The translations under genes and the position numbers were made by a program. Below, in pieces: positions 1-9,073 of a stretch of 64,000 bases of DNA (its first letter is position 1; each line of letters opens with the position of its first letter). Source of the DNA: Nocardioides sp. LHD-245 (lineage in GTDB: Bacteria; Actinomycetota; Actinomycetes; Propionibacteriales; Nocardioidaceae); NCBI RefSeq assembly GCF_030929495.1, contig NZ_JAVFWN010000005.1, positions 1-64,000 on the forward strand. Reading direction: 5' to 3'. Under the pieces are notes generated by a model. The model did no database searches. It was not told where the DNA came from and worked only from the letters and a program-made list of their open reading frames with translations.

Positions 1-248
1 TCCAGACCGGCCTGTCGATGCCGGTCTACTTCTGTGACCCCCGCTCGCCGTGGCAGCGCGGCACGAACGAGAACACCAACCGGTTGTTGCGGCACTGGTT
101 GACGAAGGGCACCGACCTGTCGCGGTTCACCGCCGCGGACCTGCGTCGAATCGCGGCCAGCCTCAACGCCCGGCCACGCCCTACTCTTGACATGCAGACC
201 CCAGCCCAAGCGCTGGACCGGCTGCTGACCAAACCGGCAGCAGCCTAG
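1..248 (+). CDS. IS30-family transposase, C-terminal end (partial)
   Basis: The frame is open from base 3 and ends at 248, so only the last 82 or so residues are inside the window. The segment CDPRSPWQRGTNENTNRLLR is the typical end of the IS30-type DDE catalytic core: the last acidic residue is the E in GTNENTN, and a downstream TAADLRRIAASLNARPR helix is followed by a P-A-Q-A-L tail. Such enzymes cut and join the ends of their own insertion sequence. I could not identify the terminal inverted repeat after the stop codon, so whether the element is intact cannot be judged. Its position next to a catabolic cluster fits a mobile junction, but only the edge is visible. Confidence 0.85.
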   Translation, partial: QTGLSMPVYFCDPRSPWQRGTNENTNRLLRHWLTKGTDLSRFTAADLRRIAASLNARPRPTLDMQTPAQALDRLLTKPAAA

Positions 249-321
249 GAGTTGCTTAGACCGCTTGACCTTGCCGGGCGTTCCGGCGACAATTTCGGTA
301 GTTGAACAGCACACCCCCGCG

Positions 322-1827
322 TCAGACCCCGGCGTCGGCGTAGCGCTGCCCGCGGCGGCAGTAGACGGTCCACGTGACAGCGAGGCAGACGACGTAGAAC
401 GCGGTGAAGACCGCGAACGCGCTGCGGGTGGCGGCCAGCGGCTCGCTGACCCACGGGCTGTTGAACGTGATCGGGATGAGGAAGCCGCCGAGCGCACCGA
501 CGGCGCCGATGATGCCGACCGCGGCCGACGACCGGCGCGTGCCGTCGAGCAGCGCGAGCTCGCGCTCGGGGCTGTCCTCGACGGTCGCCTGGATGGCGTC
601 GGCGCGGTGGATGGCCGGGATCATCTTGTACGTCGACCCGTTGCCGATGCCCGTGCAGGCGAACACCAGCAGGAAGACGCCGAGGAAGAGCGGGAAGACC
701 TCCGTGTTGGTGTCGACGGCGGCGCTCTGCGCGGCGCCGCCGGCAGCCGGGATCGGGGTCAGCATCGCGAGCGTGCCGAGGATCCCGAGCGTGCCGAGTA
801 CCAGCCCGCCGAAGGCGAGCAGCGTGACCCGCGCTCCGCCGTACCGGTCGGCGAGGTGGCCGCCGAGCGGGCGGGTGACCGACCCGACGAGCGCGCCGAG
901 GAAGGCGTAGTAGGCGAACTCGATGCCGGACCCCGAGCCCGGACCGGTCTGGTGCCAGAAGTTGAGCTTGATCAGCAGCGGCAGCGCGGCGGAGTAGCCG
1001 ATGAAGGAGCCGAAGGTGCCGATGTAGAGGAAGGCCATCACCCAGGTGTGCCGGTGCTTGAGGATGCTCAGCTGCTGGCGGGTGTCGGTGCGGGCGTTGG
1101 CCAGGTTGTCCATCCGGAAGCAGGCGGCCAGGACGGCGACCACCGCCAGTCCGGCGTACACCCAGGCGGCACGCTCGAGGTGGATGCCGTCCGCGCCGGC
1201 CTGTACGAGGCCGAAGACACCGGCCCCGCCGACGAGTACCGGCAGGAACAGCTGGATGAGCGCGACACCCAGGTTGCCGCCGGCCGCGTTGAGTCCGAGC
1301 GCGGCGCCCTTGAGCCGGGCGGGATAGAAGAAGTTGATGTTCGCCATCGAGCTGGCGAAGTTGCCGCCGCCGAAGCCCGCCGTCGCGGCGATCACGCAGA
1401 ACACGGCGTACGGCGTGCCCGGCTGGGTGACGGCGTACGCGAAGCCGAGCGTCGGCACGAGCAGCAACCCGGCGCTGACCATGGTCCAGTTGCGACCGCC
1501 GAAGCGCCCCACCGCCAGGGTGTAGGGGACACGGATCAGGGCGCCCACCAGGTTGGGGATCGCGATCAGGAGGAAGAGCTGCTGGGGCGAGAACGCGAAG
1601 CCCTGCGCCACCAGGAAGGCCGAGCTGACGCTCCAGATCAGCCACACGGAGAAGCCGAGGTGCTCGGCGAAGATCGACCAGACCAGGTTGCGGCGGGCGA
1701 TCGGGGCGCCGGTGGTCTCCCAGAAGTCCGGGTCCTCCGGGCGCCAGTCCTCGATCCACCGGCCGCGGCGGCGGGACGGTTCGGGTGCGCGGGTGGCGAG
1801 GTCGCCACCGGGGCTGGTCAGGGTCAT
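322..1827 (-). CDS. narK: Nitrate/nitrite transporter, MFS NarK family
   Basis: This 501-residue integral membrane protein should move nitrate and/or nitrite across the cytoplasmic membrane. The nitrate/nitrite porter signature is present in the region GFGGGNFASSM followed by NINFFYPARLKG and GLNAAGGN, around residues 155-190. The cytoplasmic start (WRPEDPDFWE) is typical of NarK proteins of actinobacteria. There are about 12 hydrophobic segments. The ATG at 1827 has a good CAGGAG ribosome site a few bases upstream. No nitrate or nitrite reductase lies in the window, so it appears to be a lone carrier, and NarK1/NarK2 type cannot be decided. The 242 bases upstream hold its promoter region; I see no clear operator there. 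Confidence 0.93.
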   Translation of the reverse strand: MTLTSPGGDLATRAPEPSRRRGRWIEDWRPEDPDFWETTGAPIARRNLVWSIFAEHLGFSVWLIWSVSSAFLVAQGFAFSPQQLFLLIAIPNLVGALIRVPYTLAVGRFGGRNWTMVSAGLLLVPTLGFAYAVTQPGTPYAVFCVIAATAGFGGGNFASSMANINFFYPARLKGAALGLNAAGGNLGVALIQLFLPVLVGGAGVFGLVQAGADGIHLERAAWVYAGLAVVAVLAACFRMDNLANARTDTRQQLSILKHRHTWVMAFLYIGTFGSFIGYSAALPLLIKLNFWHQTGPGSGSGIEFAYYAFLGALVGSVTRPLGGHLADRYGGARVTLLAFGGLVLGTLGILGTLAMLTPIPAAGGAAQSAAVDTNTEVFPLFLGVFLLVFACTGIGNGSTYKMIPAIHRADAIQATVEDSPERELALLDGTRRSSAAVGIIGAVGALGGFLIPITFNSPWVSEPLAATRSAFAVFTAFYVVCLAVTWTVYCRRGQRYADAGV

Positions 1828-2069
1828 CGCAGGCTCCTGGCAGGCAGAGATCCGGTTGTCGTGCCTCAGCCTGTGCTGCCGCGGTAACGACGCGAGGCGC
1901 CCCGAGATCTCGTCTCGTCAACTCCGTCTCACGGGCTCACGCGCCTCACGGGATCACTCTCGAGGCCCGCCGGCGACTCGGTGGGGACCGGGACCGGCCC
2001 GGTCCTACGACGAGCCGGGCCTCCCGCGGTGCGGTCCGGTCCCAGACCGCGGGCGGCCGGCCGCCTCCC

Positions 2070-3125
2070 TCAACGGGCGACGATGACCTTCAGGGCCTGC
2101 GTGTCGGCGGCCCGGCCGAAGGTGTCGTACGCGTCCATGAACTCGTCGAACGCGAACCTGTGGGTGGCGAACTTCTCGACGTCGAGCACCCGACGTGCCA
2201 CGAGGTTCAAGAGCATCGGCGTCGTCGACGTGCTGACCAGGCCCGTGGTGATCGCGATGTCATGGATCCACAGGTCCTGCAGCGCCAGCTCGACGGGCGC
2301 TCCGTGGACCCCCACATTCGCGATCGTGCCGCCGGCACGCACGATCTTCGTGCAGGCGGTGAAGGTGGCCGGGATGCCGACCGCCTCGATCGCGACGTCG
2401 ACCCCGAGGCCGTCGGTCATCGACCGCACCTGTGCCTCCCAGTCGGACGCCCCGGCATCCACCGCGTCGGTCGCGCCGAAGCCGAGCGCCTGCGCGCGGC
2501 GGTTGGCGTCGAGGTCGACCGCCACCACCCGCGCCGCGCCCTGGAGGCCGGCGGTCATCATCGCCGCCAGGCCGACCGGGCCGGCACCGACCACGGCGAC
2601 GACGTCGCCGGGCTTGACGCGCCCGTAGCGAACACCGATCTCGAAGCCGGTCGGCAGGATGTCCGACAACATCACGGCCGCCTCGTCCGAGACTCCCTCA
2701 GGGATCTTGTGGAGCGAGAAGTCGGCGAACGGAACCCGCACCAGCTCGGCCTGGGTGCCGTCGATCACGTGGCCCAGTGCCCAGCCCAGCCCCGGGACAC
2801 CCTCGTCGGCGAGGCAGTGGGCGTACATCCCGGTGCGGCAGTAGCTGCACGAGCCGCAGGCCGTCATGCAGGAGATGATCACCCGGTCACCGGCCGCCAC
2901 GGAGCTGACCCCGGAGCCGGCCTCGATGACGGTGCCGACGCCCTCGTGGCCGAGCACACGGCCCGGCTCCACCGACGGCACGTCCCCCTTGAGGATGTGC
3001 AGGTCGGACCCGCAGATGGTCGTGGTCTCGACGCGGACGATGACGTCGGTCGGGTGGAGGATCTGCGGGTCCGGGACCTCGGTCCACTCCCTGAGTCCCG
3101 GGCCGCCGTAGACAAGTGCTCTCAT
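2070..3125 (-). CDS. Zinc-dependent secondary-alcohol dehydrogenase (MDR family)
   Basis: This 351-residue medium-chain dehydrogenase should oxidise an alcohol with NAD(P)+ in the cytoplasm. Visible motifs are the catalytic-zinc region CGSDLHILKGDVP and GHEGVGTV (residues about 37-70), a structural-zinc loop of closely spaced cysteines (CGSCSYCRTGMYAHC), and the Rossmann motif VVGAGPVGLAA. It is last in the operon that starts with the ketone-carboxylase subunits. The natural role is therefore oxidation of a secondary alcohol (2-propanol or 1-phenylethanol type) to the ketone that the carboxylase consumes; this is inferred from position. A longer frame runs upstream to 3521, but the ATG at 3125 has an AAGGAAG ribosome site and starts the family's conserved N-terminus. 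Confidence 0.88.
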   Translation of the reverse strand: MRALVYGGPGLREWTEVPDPQILHPTDVIVRVETTTICGSDLHILKGDVPSVEPGRVLGHEGVGTVIEAGSGVSSVAAGDRVIISCMTACGSCSYCRTGMYAHCLADEGVPGLGWALGHVIDGTQAELVRVPFADFSLHKIPEGVSDEAAVMLSDILPTGFEIGVRYGRVKPGDVVAVVGAGPVGLAAMMTAGLQGAARVVAVDLDANRRAQALGFGATDAVDAGASDWEAQVRSMTDGLGVDVAIEAVGIPATFTACTKIVRAGGTIANVGVHGAPVELALQDLWIHDIAITTGLVSTSTTPMLLNLVARRVLDVEKFATHRFAFDEFMDAYDTFGRAADTQALKVIVAR

Positions 3126-3202
3126 CGGTCTTCCTTCGCGATCTGTTGATGGTGTGGTGTGGTCGTCGCCGCGGGCTGGTCGCCGCGGTGTCGGTGAGGG
3201 CC

Positions 3203-4000
3203 TCAGCAGAGGACCGCGAGCTGGTCGAGCACCCGCTCGGGGGTCGCCGAGGCGGGGATGGTGGCCAGCAGCGCGTCGCCGTCGGGCAGGTCCGCGCCTC
3301 CGGCCCAGAAGCCGTCCGGTACGACGCCCACCGCGACCCCCTCGATCTCCAGCCCGGCGTCGTGCCGGACGGCGACGCTCCAATCGAAGTGCGCAGCGAC
3401 GTTGGTGAGCGCCGAGAGTGCCTCCAGCCGCTCCGGCACCTCGATGACGGGGTCGCCGGGTGAGGTCCGGGCGTCGAGCACGACCAGCGCGACCGGGAGG
3501 CCGCCGAGTCTGCCCAGCCACTCAGCGAGGTACATCGACGCGGTGTCGGCGGCGATCTCGCCGACGCTCTCGAGACGGTGACCGGTCAGCGCGTGGGCAC
3601 GCCCCAGCCACACGGCGGGCGAGGGTACCGACACGACCAGTGGCCGGCGGCACGCCTCGGCCAGGGTCCGGGCCGTGCGGACCATCCGCTCGGCCCCATC
3701 CTCGTCCGCCAGCAGCACGCGCAGCGGGTAGCCGGTCCGGGACCGGGCACCCATCTGCTCGACGAGCCCGGGGTGGGCGGCGAGGTGCGCGGCGTACAGA
3801 GCGCCGCCGTCGAGCCACGTCGCGTCGGGGTCGAGCAGGGCGTGCACCTGCTGGACATGGCCCGTCAGCGCGGCGAGGTCGGTCCACGGGACAGGCGCGC
3901 CCTGACGGATGACGGCCGTGGCGTAGTCGCGGTGGTCGAGCAGCACCGGTCGCGGACGTCCGCTCGGGACAGCGCTGACGAGGCTCAACAGGGAGGACAT
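3203..4000 (-). CDS. Uncharacterised protein in ketone-carboxylase operon
   Basis: A 265-residue soluble protein that I do not recognise with confidence. The segments RRPLVVSVPSPAVWLG, DTASMYLAEWLGRLGG and VALVVLDART are faintly like the barrel of the cobalamin-independent methionine synthase/uroporphyrinogen decarboxylase superfamily, but no zinc-binding Cys/His set is evident. It has no signal peptide and no membrane segment. The ATG at 4000 has a GGAAGGAA ribosome site. It lies fifth in the operon, between the large HyuB-like subunit (114 bases upstream) and the alcohol dehydrogenase (77 bases downstream). Acetophenone carboxylase of Aromatoleum has a fifth, loosely bound subunit; this gene sits in a comparable position, but I see no homology evidence. 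An accessory or activation role is speculation. Confidence 0.6.
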   Translation of the reverse strand: MSSLLSLVSAVPSGRPRPVLLDHRDYATAVIRQGAPVPWTDLAALTGHVQQVHALLDPDATWLDGGALYAAHLAAHPGLVEQMGARSRTGYPLRVLLADEDGAERMVRTARTLAEACRRPLVVSVPSPAVWLGRAHALTGHRLESVGEIAADTASMYLAEWLGRLGGLPVALVVLDARTSPGDPVIEVPERLEALSALTNVAAHFDWSVAVRHDAGLEIEGVAVGVVPDGFWAGGADLPDGDALLATIPASATPERVLDQLAVLC

Positions 4001-4114
4001 CGTGGGTTCCTTCCGCCCGCCGCACCGGCGGGGAGTCGTGGGATCGGGTGAGGCGGTGGGTGACCGGGGTGGACCGCCCGGTCACCCACCGCCGGCAGGA
4101 GGGGAGGCCAGGAG

Positions 4115-6418
4115 TCAGGCCAGGCGCTTGACCTCGACGCCGCTGGTGGCCTCGAGCTCGAGGACCCGCGCTTCCAGCTCGGCGATGCGCACCTCGCGCC
4201 GGTCGGGGATCATCACGATGGGCAGCTCGGCCAGCGGTGCGCTGACCCGCTCGGGGCCGTCGATCGTGAACACGGTGGCCGTGATGTCGTCGGTGTCCGA
4301 GCCCCACGAGCCGTAGTAGTGCAGGCTCTCCGGCGGCTCCGGGGTCACGAACTCCTCACAGAACTCCGCGAACGGCCTGCCGCGCCGCAGCCGCGCCTCG
4401 CGGGCCGCCTGCCGGGCGGCCTCGGTGCCCTCGACGTCGAGCCGGAAGTTCGTCGGGTCGTAGCGGACCCCGAAGATCTCCTCGGCGACCTTCTGCGTGA
4501 TCCGGCCCAGCTCGGCGTCCCGGACGACCGACTCGGGCAGCCGCTCGAGCGGGTCGCCGTACCCGCCGCCTGCTCCCTGGCTGATCATGTACAGCTCGCC
4601 GTCCTTGGCGATGTCGAACTGCAGGCCCATGTGGTACGTCGAGTACCGCCCGTCCTCGAAGGGCTGCTCGTTCATGACCTTCTCGATGGACAGGTCGAAC
4701 TTCGACGGGTCGCGACGGATGTGCTCGTAGACGTTGGTGCCCTTGACCATCGCCAACGGGTAGGTGCCACAGCCGTAGCCGCCGTACATGCCGTAGACGG
4801 AGGAGAACTTGGCCCCTGACGTCACGGTCATGAAGCCCCACTGCGGCGTGCCCTCGGCGGCGACGATCATCTCGTAGCCCATGCCGCCGTTGAACTTCCC
4901 GAAGCCCATGTTGTCGCGCACCAGGCGCTTGGAGACCAGCTGCATGAACGGCACCTCCTCCTCCATGACCTCCTGCTCGGCGGTGTCGGCCATTGCGCAG
5001 AAGAGAGGCGAGACGGAGTCCTCGCCGTCCCGGAAGGGCTTGGCGCCACCGGGCATCCCGTTGAGGTCCGCACACAGGTTGCCGACCATGTCGCCGTGCT
5101 GGGTGACGCCGCCCCACAGGAAGGTGTTGATCTGGTTGAACCAGTTGGCCACCACGTTGCTGTACTTGTGCGGGGTGGAGAAGGACATCCGGCTGTAGAG
5201 CGCCTGGAATGCCGAGAAGCCCCGGAACGACGCCTGGAGCGACTGGCCCATCGGGGCGTCGTACGACGCGTCGGCCCAGGTCCCCTCGTCGGAGATGATC
5301 TCGATGCAGCTCATCGCCGACGTGCATCGGGGCAGGTCGGGCCACCAGAAGGCGAGGATCGCCTGCATGAACATGGACTTCACCGAGCACAGCGGCGAGT
5401 TGATCGCCCGGTTGAGGATCTCCGGACCGGTGCCGCGCAGGTCCGCGGTCATCTGGTCACCCTTGATCGTGATCTTGCAGGCGAACTTGATGAGGATGTT
5501 CTCCTTCAGCGTCGAGTCCATGAACTGGTCGAAGCGGTAGGTGCCGTCCGGCAGCTCGCTGATCCGGCGCCGGACCTCGACCTCGACGTCCTCGACGGTG
5601 GTGCGCAGCGCGGCGACGAAGGTGTCGACGCCGACCTCGTCGATCACCGCGTCGACCCGTTCCATGATCTTGCGGACCGCGGTGATCTTCACCTTCAGGT
5701 CGGCGAGCTGCAGCTTGGGGTCGCGCACCGAGTGCTGGAGGAAGGTGAGCAGGTCCCGGCGCAGCTCGCCGCTCTCGACGATCTTGAACGGGCTCATCCG
5801 CAGGCCGTCGTCGAAGGGCGTCTCGGAGCCCGACGGCATGCCGCCCGGCTCACAGGCGCCGTTCTCGCCCTCGTGGATGGTGGCGGCCACCCAGGCGATG
5901 ATCGCGCCGTCCCGCATCACCGGCATGATCATCGACTGGTCGGTGTTGTGGACGTTCCCGAAGCGCGCGTCGTTGTGGATGAAGCCGTCGCCGGGGTTGA
6001 TGCCGACGGTCGGCTCGTCCTTCCAGTACTTCATGATGTACCGGATCGGGTGGTGCAGGATCGCGCTGAATGCGATCACGCCGTGGCAGGACAGGTAGGA
6101 CACGTCGCCCGAGGCCGTGTAGATGGCCGTGGTCAGGTCGCCCCACTTGGCGCCCGGCGCCGCTCCCTGGGCCTCGCACATCTCGTAGCCCTCGTCGAGG
6201 GCACCGGCGATCCGCTTGCGGATCCGCTCCACCTCGAGCCGGTCGACGCCGGCGGCGATGGCGAGCTCCTCGTGGTCCGACCTCGGCGCGATGCCGTGGT
6301 CGCGCATGATCTCCGGGTCCGGACCGAGGAACAGTGTCGTCTCGTCCATGAACTTGTCGACCCACTCCTGCTCCTGCGGAGTGAGCACCCGGCTGGGGTT
6401 CTCGTGCACTGCGGTCAT
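4115..6418 (-). CDS. acxB: Ketone (acetone/acetophenone-type) carboxylase, HyuB-like alpha subunit
   Basis: This 767-residue protein belongs to the hydantoinase B/oxoprolinase family and closely resembles the alpha subunit of acetone carboxylase and its acetophenone counterpart. These enzymes carboxylate a ketone to a beta-keto acid at the cost of ATP, and the HyuB-type subunit carries the carboxylation site. The metal-site region typical of the family is visible as FIHNDARFGNVHNTDQS (residues about 155-172, with the H-N-D...H arrangement). Gly-rich motifs GGMGYE and GAGGGYGDP occur later. The C-terminus ends in a short coiled-coil-like heptad segment (IAELEARVLELEA). It is the fourth gene of the operon, 37 bases after the HyuA-like subunit. 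The true substrate cannot be read from sequence. Confidence 0.88.
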   Translation of the reverse strand: MTAVHENPSRVLTPQEQEWVDKFMDETTLFLGPDPEIMRDHGIAPRSDHEELAIAAGVDRLEVERIRKRIAGALDEGYEMCEAQGAAPGAKWGDLTTAIYTASGDVSYLSCHGVIAFSAILHHPIRYIMKYWKDEPTVGINPGDGFIHNDARFGNVHNTDQSMIMPVMRDGAIIAWVAATIHEGENGACEPGGMPSGSETPFDDGLRMSPFKIVESGELRRDLLTFLQHSVRDPKLQLADLKVKITAVRKIMERVDAVIDEVGVDTFVAALRTTVEDVEVEVRRRISELPDGTYRFDQFMDSTLKENILIKFACKITIKGDQMTADLRGTGPEILNRAINSPLCSVKSMFMQAILAFWWPDLPRCTSAMSCIEIISDEGTWADASYDAPMGQSLQASFRGFSAFQALYSRMSFSTPHKYSNVVANWFNQINTFLWGGVTQHGDMVGNLCADLNGMPGGAKPFRDGEDSVSPLFCAMADTAEQEVMEEEVPFMQLVSKRLVRDNMGFGKFNGGMGYEMIVAAEGTPQWGFMTVTSGAKFSSVYGMYGGYGCGTYPLAMVKGTNVYEHIRRDPSKFDLSIEKVMNEQPFEDGRYSTYHMGLQFDIAKDGELYMISQGAGGGYGDPLERLPESVVRDAELGRITQKVAEEIFGVRYDPTNFRLDVEGTEAARQAAREARLRRGRPFAEFCEEFVTPEPPESLHYYGSWGSDTDDITATVFTIDGPERVSAPLAELPIVMIPDRREVRIAELEARVLELEATSGVEVKRLA

Positions 6419-6455
6419 GTCAGTCTTCCTTGCGTTGGGTGGCGGGGTGAGCGGG

Positions 6456-8585
6456 TCAGTCCTGGAGGAACCACACGGCGCCCTGACGGGTCGGCTCCAG
6501 CCGCCAGCCGGGCTCGACCAGGAACGTCGTGTTCTCGGTGGTCACGATCGCCGGGCCGTGGATCACCCGCTCATGGGTCAGCGCGTCCTGGTCGTAGACC
6601 GGCGTGTCCAGCGCGTCCTCGTGGCCGATGAAGTGGACATCGCGGCGCGCGACGGGCGTCGGCTCGGTGCGCTCGCCGCCCGAGTCCAGCGGCTCGAAGT
6701 TCACGACGTCCCCGTCGACGTACGACGCGACCCGCACCGTGCTGCAGCGGATGCCTGCCTCGGGTGCGGCCGAGGCCGCGCCGAAACGGTGGCTGTAGAC
6801 GTCGCCGAAGGTCTTGATGATCTCGAGCACGTCGCCGACGCCGTCGATCCGGCTGAGATCCTCCAGCGCCACGGCCTGCGTGAGCAGCTGGTTGCCGTAG
6901 CGCATGTCGACCTCGAGGCGGTGCCGGACGTCGGCGGCGTCGAAGCCCTGCCGGACCAGGTCCTCTCGTCCGCGCGCCTCCAGCTCGGCCACGACGGCGT
7001 TGAAGTCCTCGTAGCGGTCGTAGAGGGCCCGGGTGGTCGCGTTGTACATCGTCACGTGCACGCCGCGTTCGTGGAAGTGGAGCTGCTTCATGTTGCCGGC
7101 GCCGCAGGCCGAGAAGACCGACGAGAACGGTGGGGCCAGGACCCGCTTGATGCCAGCGTGCCGGGCGATGCCGCACGCGTGGAGCGGACCGTTGCCGCCG
7201 TAGGCGAGCATCGTGAAGTCCTCGGGCAGGTAGCCGCGGACCCGGAGCTCCTTGCCGATGCCGATCGCCATCTGCTCGTCGACGCCGTCCTTGATCACCC
7301 GGGCGATGTCGAGGACCTCCATGTCGAGGTGGTCGGCCAGCGCCTCCTCGATCGCGAAGCGCGAGCGCCTCGGGTTGAGCTTGATGTAGCCGTTGGCGTA
7401 GTTGTCCGGGTCCAAGTAGCCGAGCAGCAGGTCGGCGTCGGTGACCGTCGGGCGCAGGCCGCCACGGTCGTAGCACGCCGGGCCGGGGTTGGAGCCGGCC
7501 GACTCAGGGCCGATCTTGATCGAGTTGTGGATCCGGTCGTACGACGCGATCGAACCGCCGCCGGCACCGAGGGTGTCGAGGTGCACCATCGGCACCGAGA
7601 CCAGCCAACGGTCGATGGTGGGCAGGAAGTCGTAGTGCTTCACACCCCCTTCGGGCACCAGGCCGATGTCGAAGGAGGTCCCGCCCATGTCGGTGGAGAT
7701 GACGTGACCCAGGCCGGTCTCCGTGGACAGGTGCTCGGCGGCACTCACACCTGCGATCGGTCCCGAGTGGATCGTCTGCAGCGCGTCCGTCGAGTTCATC
7801 TGCGCCATGCCACCGGAGTTGTGGATGACGAGCATCGGCTTGTCGTATCCGGAGTCGCGGAGGTTGTTCGACAGTTGGCTGAGCGCGTGGAACATGATCT
7901 CGTGCAGGAAGCCGTCGATGATGGTCGAGGTGGCGCGCACGTACTCGCCCTTGCGTCCGGAGACCTGGTGGCCTAGCAGCACCGGGATGGCGCCGAGCTC
8001 GTGGGGCGGGAACTCGTCGAGGATGATCTCCTGGACGGCGAGCTCGTGGGCCGGGTTCTCCGTGGCGTTGACCAGGGAGACGACGATGGCTTCGGCCCCC
8101 GCGTTCACCAGCTCGCGCACCATCTTGCGGACGTCCTCGGCGTCGAGCGGGGCGACCACCTTGCCGGCCGAGTTCATCCGCTCCTTGACCGAGCGGATCA
8201 TCGAGCGCGGCACGATGGGATCGGGCCGCTCGGCGGCCGGCAGGTTCTGCTGCATCGTGTAGTCCAGGCCCTCGCCGTACCCACGGCCCCTGGAGAGCGG
8301 GATGGTGTCCTCGAAGCCGTGCGTGACGATCGCGGCGACCTTCGGTCCCTTCCGCTCGATCAGCGCGTTGGTGCCGAGAGTGGTGGCGTAGCGCACCGAG
8401 TCGACCTCGGACAGCACCGTCGCGCGGTCGAGGCCGGCGCGGGAGCAGGCCAGGTCGAGTGCCTCGTTGAACCCGAGGGCGAGGTTGTGGTGGGTGGTGA
8501 GCGCCTTGGCGTCGACGTACAGGTCGTCCCACACGAAGAAGCAGTCGGTGAAGGTGCCACCGATGTCGACGGAGATTCGTTTCAT
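6456..8585 (-). CDS. acxA: Ketone carboxylase, HyuA-like beta subunit
   Basis: A 709-residue hydantoinase A/oxoprolinase-family protein with the full length of the acetone carboxylase beta subunit. It should bind ATP and activate the ketone and/or bicarbonate by phosphorylation. The two ASKHA-type phosphate-binding motifs are intact: DIGGTFTD (residues 7-14) and DMGGTSFD (299-306). The stretches TTLGTNALIERKG and HNSGGMAQ are also typical. Start ATG at 8585; it follows the small subunit by 28 bases and precedes the alpha subunit by 37, so all are probably one transcript. It is one of three HyuA-type proteins in this window and the one most like acetone carboxylase AcxA. Confidence 0.88.
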   Translation of the reverse strand: MKRISVDIGGTFTDCFFVWDDLYVDAKALTTHHNLALGFNEALDLACSRAGLDRATVLSEVDSVRYATTLGTNALIERKGPKVAAIVTHGFEDTIPLSRGRGYGEGLDYTMQQNLPAAERPDPIVPRSMIRSVKERMNSAGKVVAPLDAEDVRKMVRELVNAGAEAIVVSLVNATENPAHELAVQEIILDEFPPHELGAIPVLLGHQVSGRKGEYVRATSTIIDGFLHEIMFHALSQLSNNLRDSGYDKPMLVIHNSGGMAQMNSTDALQTIHSGPIAGVSAAEHLSTETGLGHVISTDMGGTSFDIGLVPEGGVKHYDFLPTIDRWLVSVPMVHLDTLGAGGGSIASYDRIHNSIKIGPESAGSNPGPACYDRGGLRPTVTDADLLLGYLDPDNYANGYIKLNPRRSRFAIEEALADHLDMEVLDIARVIKDGVDEQMAIGIGKELRVRGYLPEDFTMLAYGGNGPLHACGIARHAGIKRVLAPPFSSVFSACGAGNMKQLHFHERGVHVTMYNATTRALYDRYEDFNAVVAELEARGREDLVRQGFDAADVRHRLEVDMRYGNQLLTQAVALEDLSRIDGVGDVLEIIKTFGDVYSHRFGAASAAPEAGIRCSTVRVASYVDGDVVNFEPLDSGGERTEPTPVARRDVHFIGHEDALDTPVYDQDALTHERVIHGPAIVTTENTTFLVEPGWRLEPTRQGAVWFLQD

Positions 8586-8613
8586 GACGGATCTGTTCCT
8601 TTGCTCCGGCGCC

Positions 8614-9042
8614 TCAGCGCACGTGGCCGATGGTCTTGAGCGCGGCGGTCTGGGTGCGGGCGTCCTCTCCGGGCCCGTAGTTGTGGACCTCCTCGGCGTC
8701 CAGTCCCCGCTCCTCCCACTGAGCGCGCAGCGCCGGGACGTCGATCAGGAGGTCGACCGTCGGGGGATGGCCCGGCGGGAGGTACTCGACCTCGATCTGG
8801 GTGCCGCAGCCGGGGCAGTAGTACTCGAGGATCCGGCAGTAGGAGGGATCCGGGCTGAAGGTGTACTCGTAGCGCTCCGGGTCGATGATCGGCTGGTGGA
8901 TCTCGCGCGGATCGCGGTCGTGCACCAGCGTCCCGGGCTTGTAGTTGTCGTGGGCCGACCCCAGGTCGTGCGCACACACGCGGCACACCCAGCGTTCGGA
9001 GTCGAGATCGATGACGAGGTACTCGGTCATGGGGACTCGCAT
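8614..9042 (-). CDS. acxC: Ketone carboxylase small (gamma-like) zinc subunit
   Basis: A 142-residue protein with two CxxC pairs (Cys20/Cys23 in WVCRVC and Cys76/Cys79 in YYCPGC), which together look like a zinc knuckle, as in the small subunits of acetone and acetophenone carboxylases. The family role is structural or assists the inter-site path in the complex. At about 16 kDa it is closer to the 15-kDa acetophenone carboxylase subunit than to the roughly 20-kDa acetone carboxylase gamma. The ATG at 9042 is chosen because AAAGGAG lies seven bases upstream; an in-frame ATG at 9030 is the alternative. It sits between the two HyuA-like genes with gaps of 31 and 28 bases. Confidence 0.85.
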   Translation of the reverse strand: MRVPMTEYLVIDLDSERWVCRVCAHDLGSAHDNYKPGTLVHDRDPREIHQPIIDPERYEYTFSPDPSYCRILEYYCPGCGTQIEVEYLPPGHPPTVDLLIDVPALRAQWEERGLDAEEVHNYGPGEDARTQTAALKTIGHVR

Positions 9043-9073
9043 GGGAGTCTCCTTTCCAGGGAGAGGGGTGGAG

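Noticed and set aside
245..1921. Long open frames antisense to and shifted within narK
   Set aside because: GC-rich third positions in the real gene create long open frames on other frames; these are Arg/Ala/Pro-rich and match no family, while the narK frame has the transporter signature.
3126..3521. N-terminal extension of the alcohol dehydrogenase to 3521
   Set aside because: The extension is Arg/Gly-rich, lies inside the opposite frame of the upstream gene, and the ATG at 3125 has a good ribosome site.
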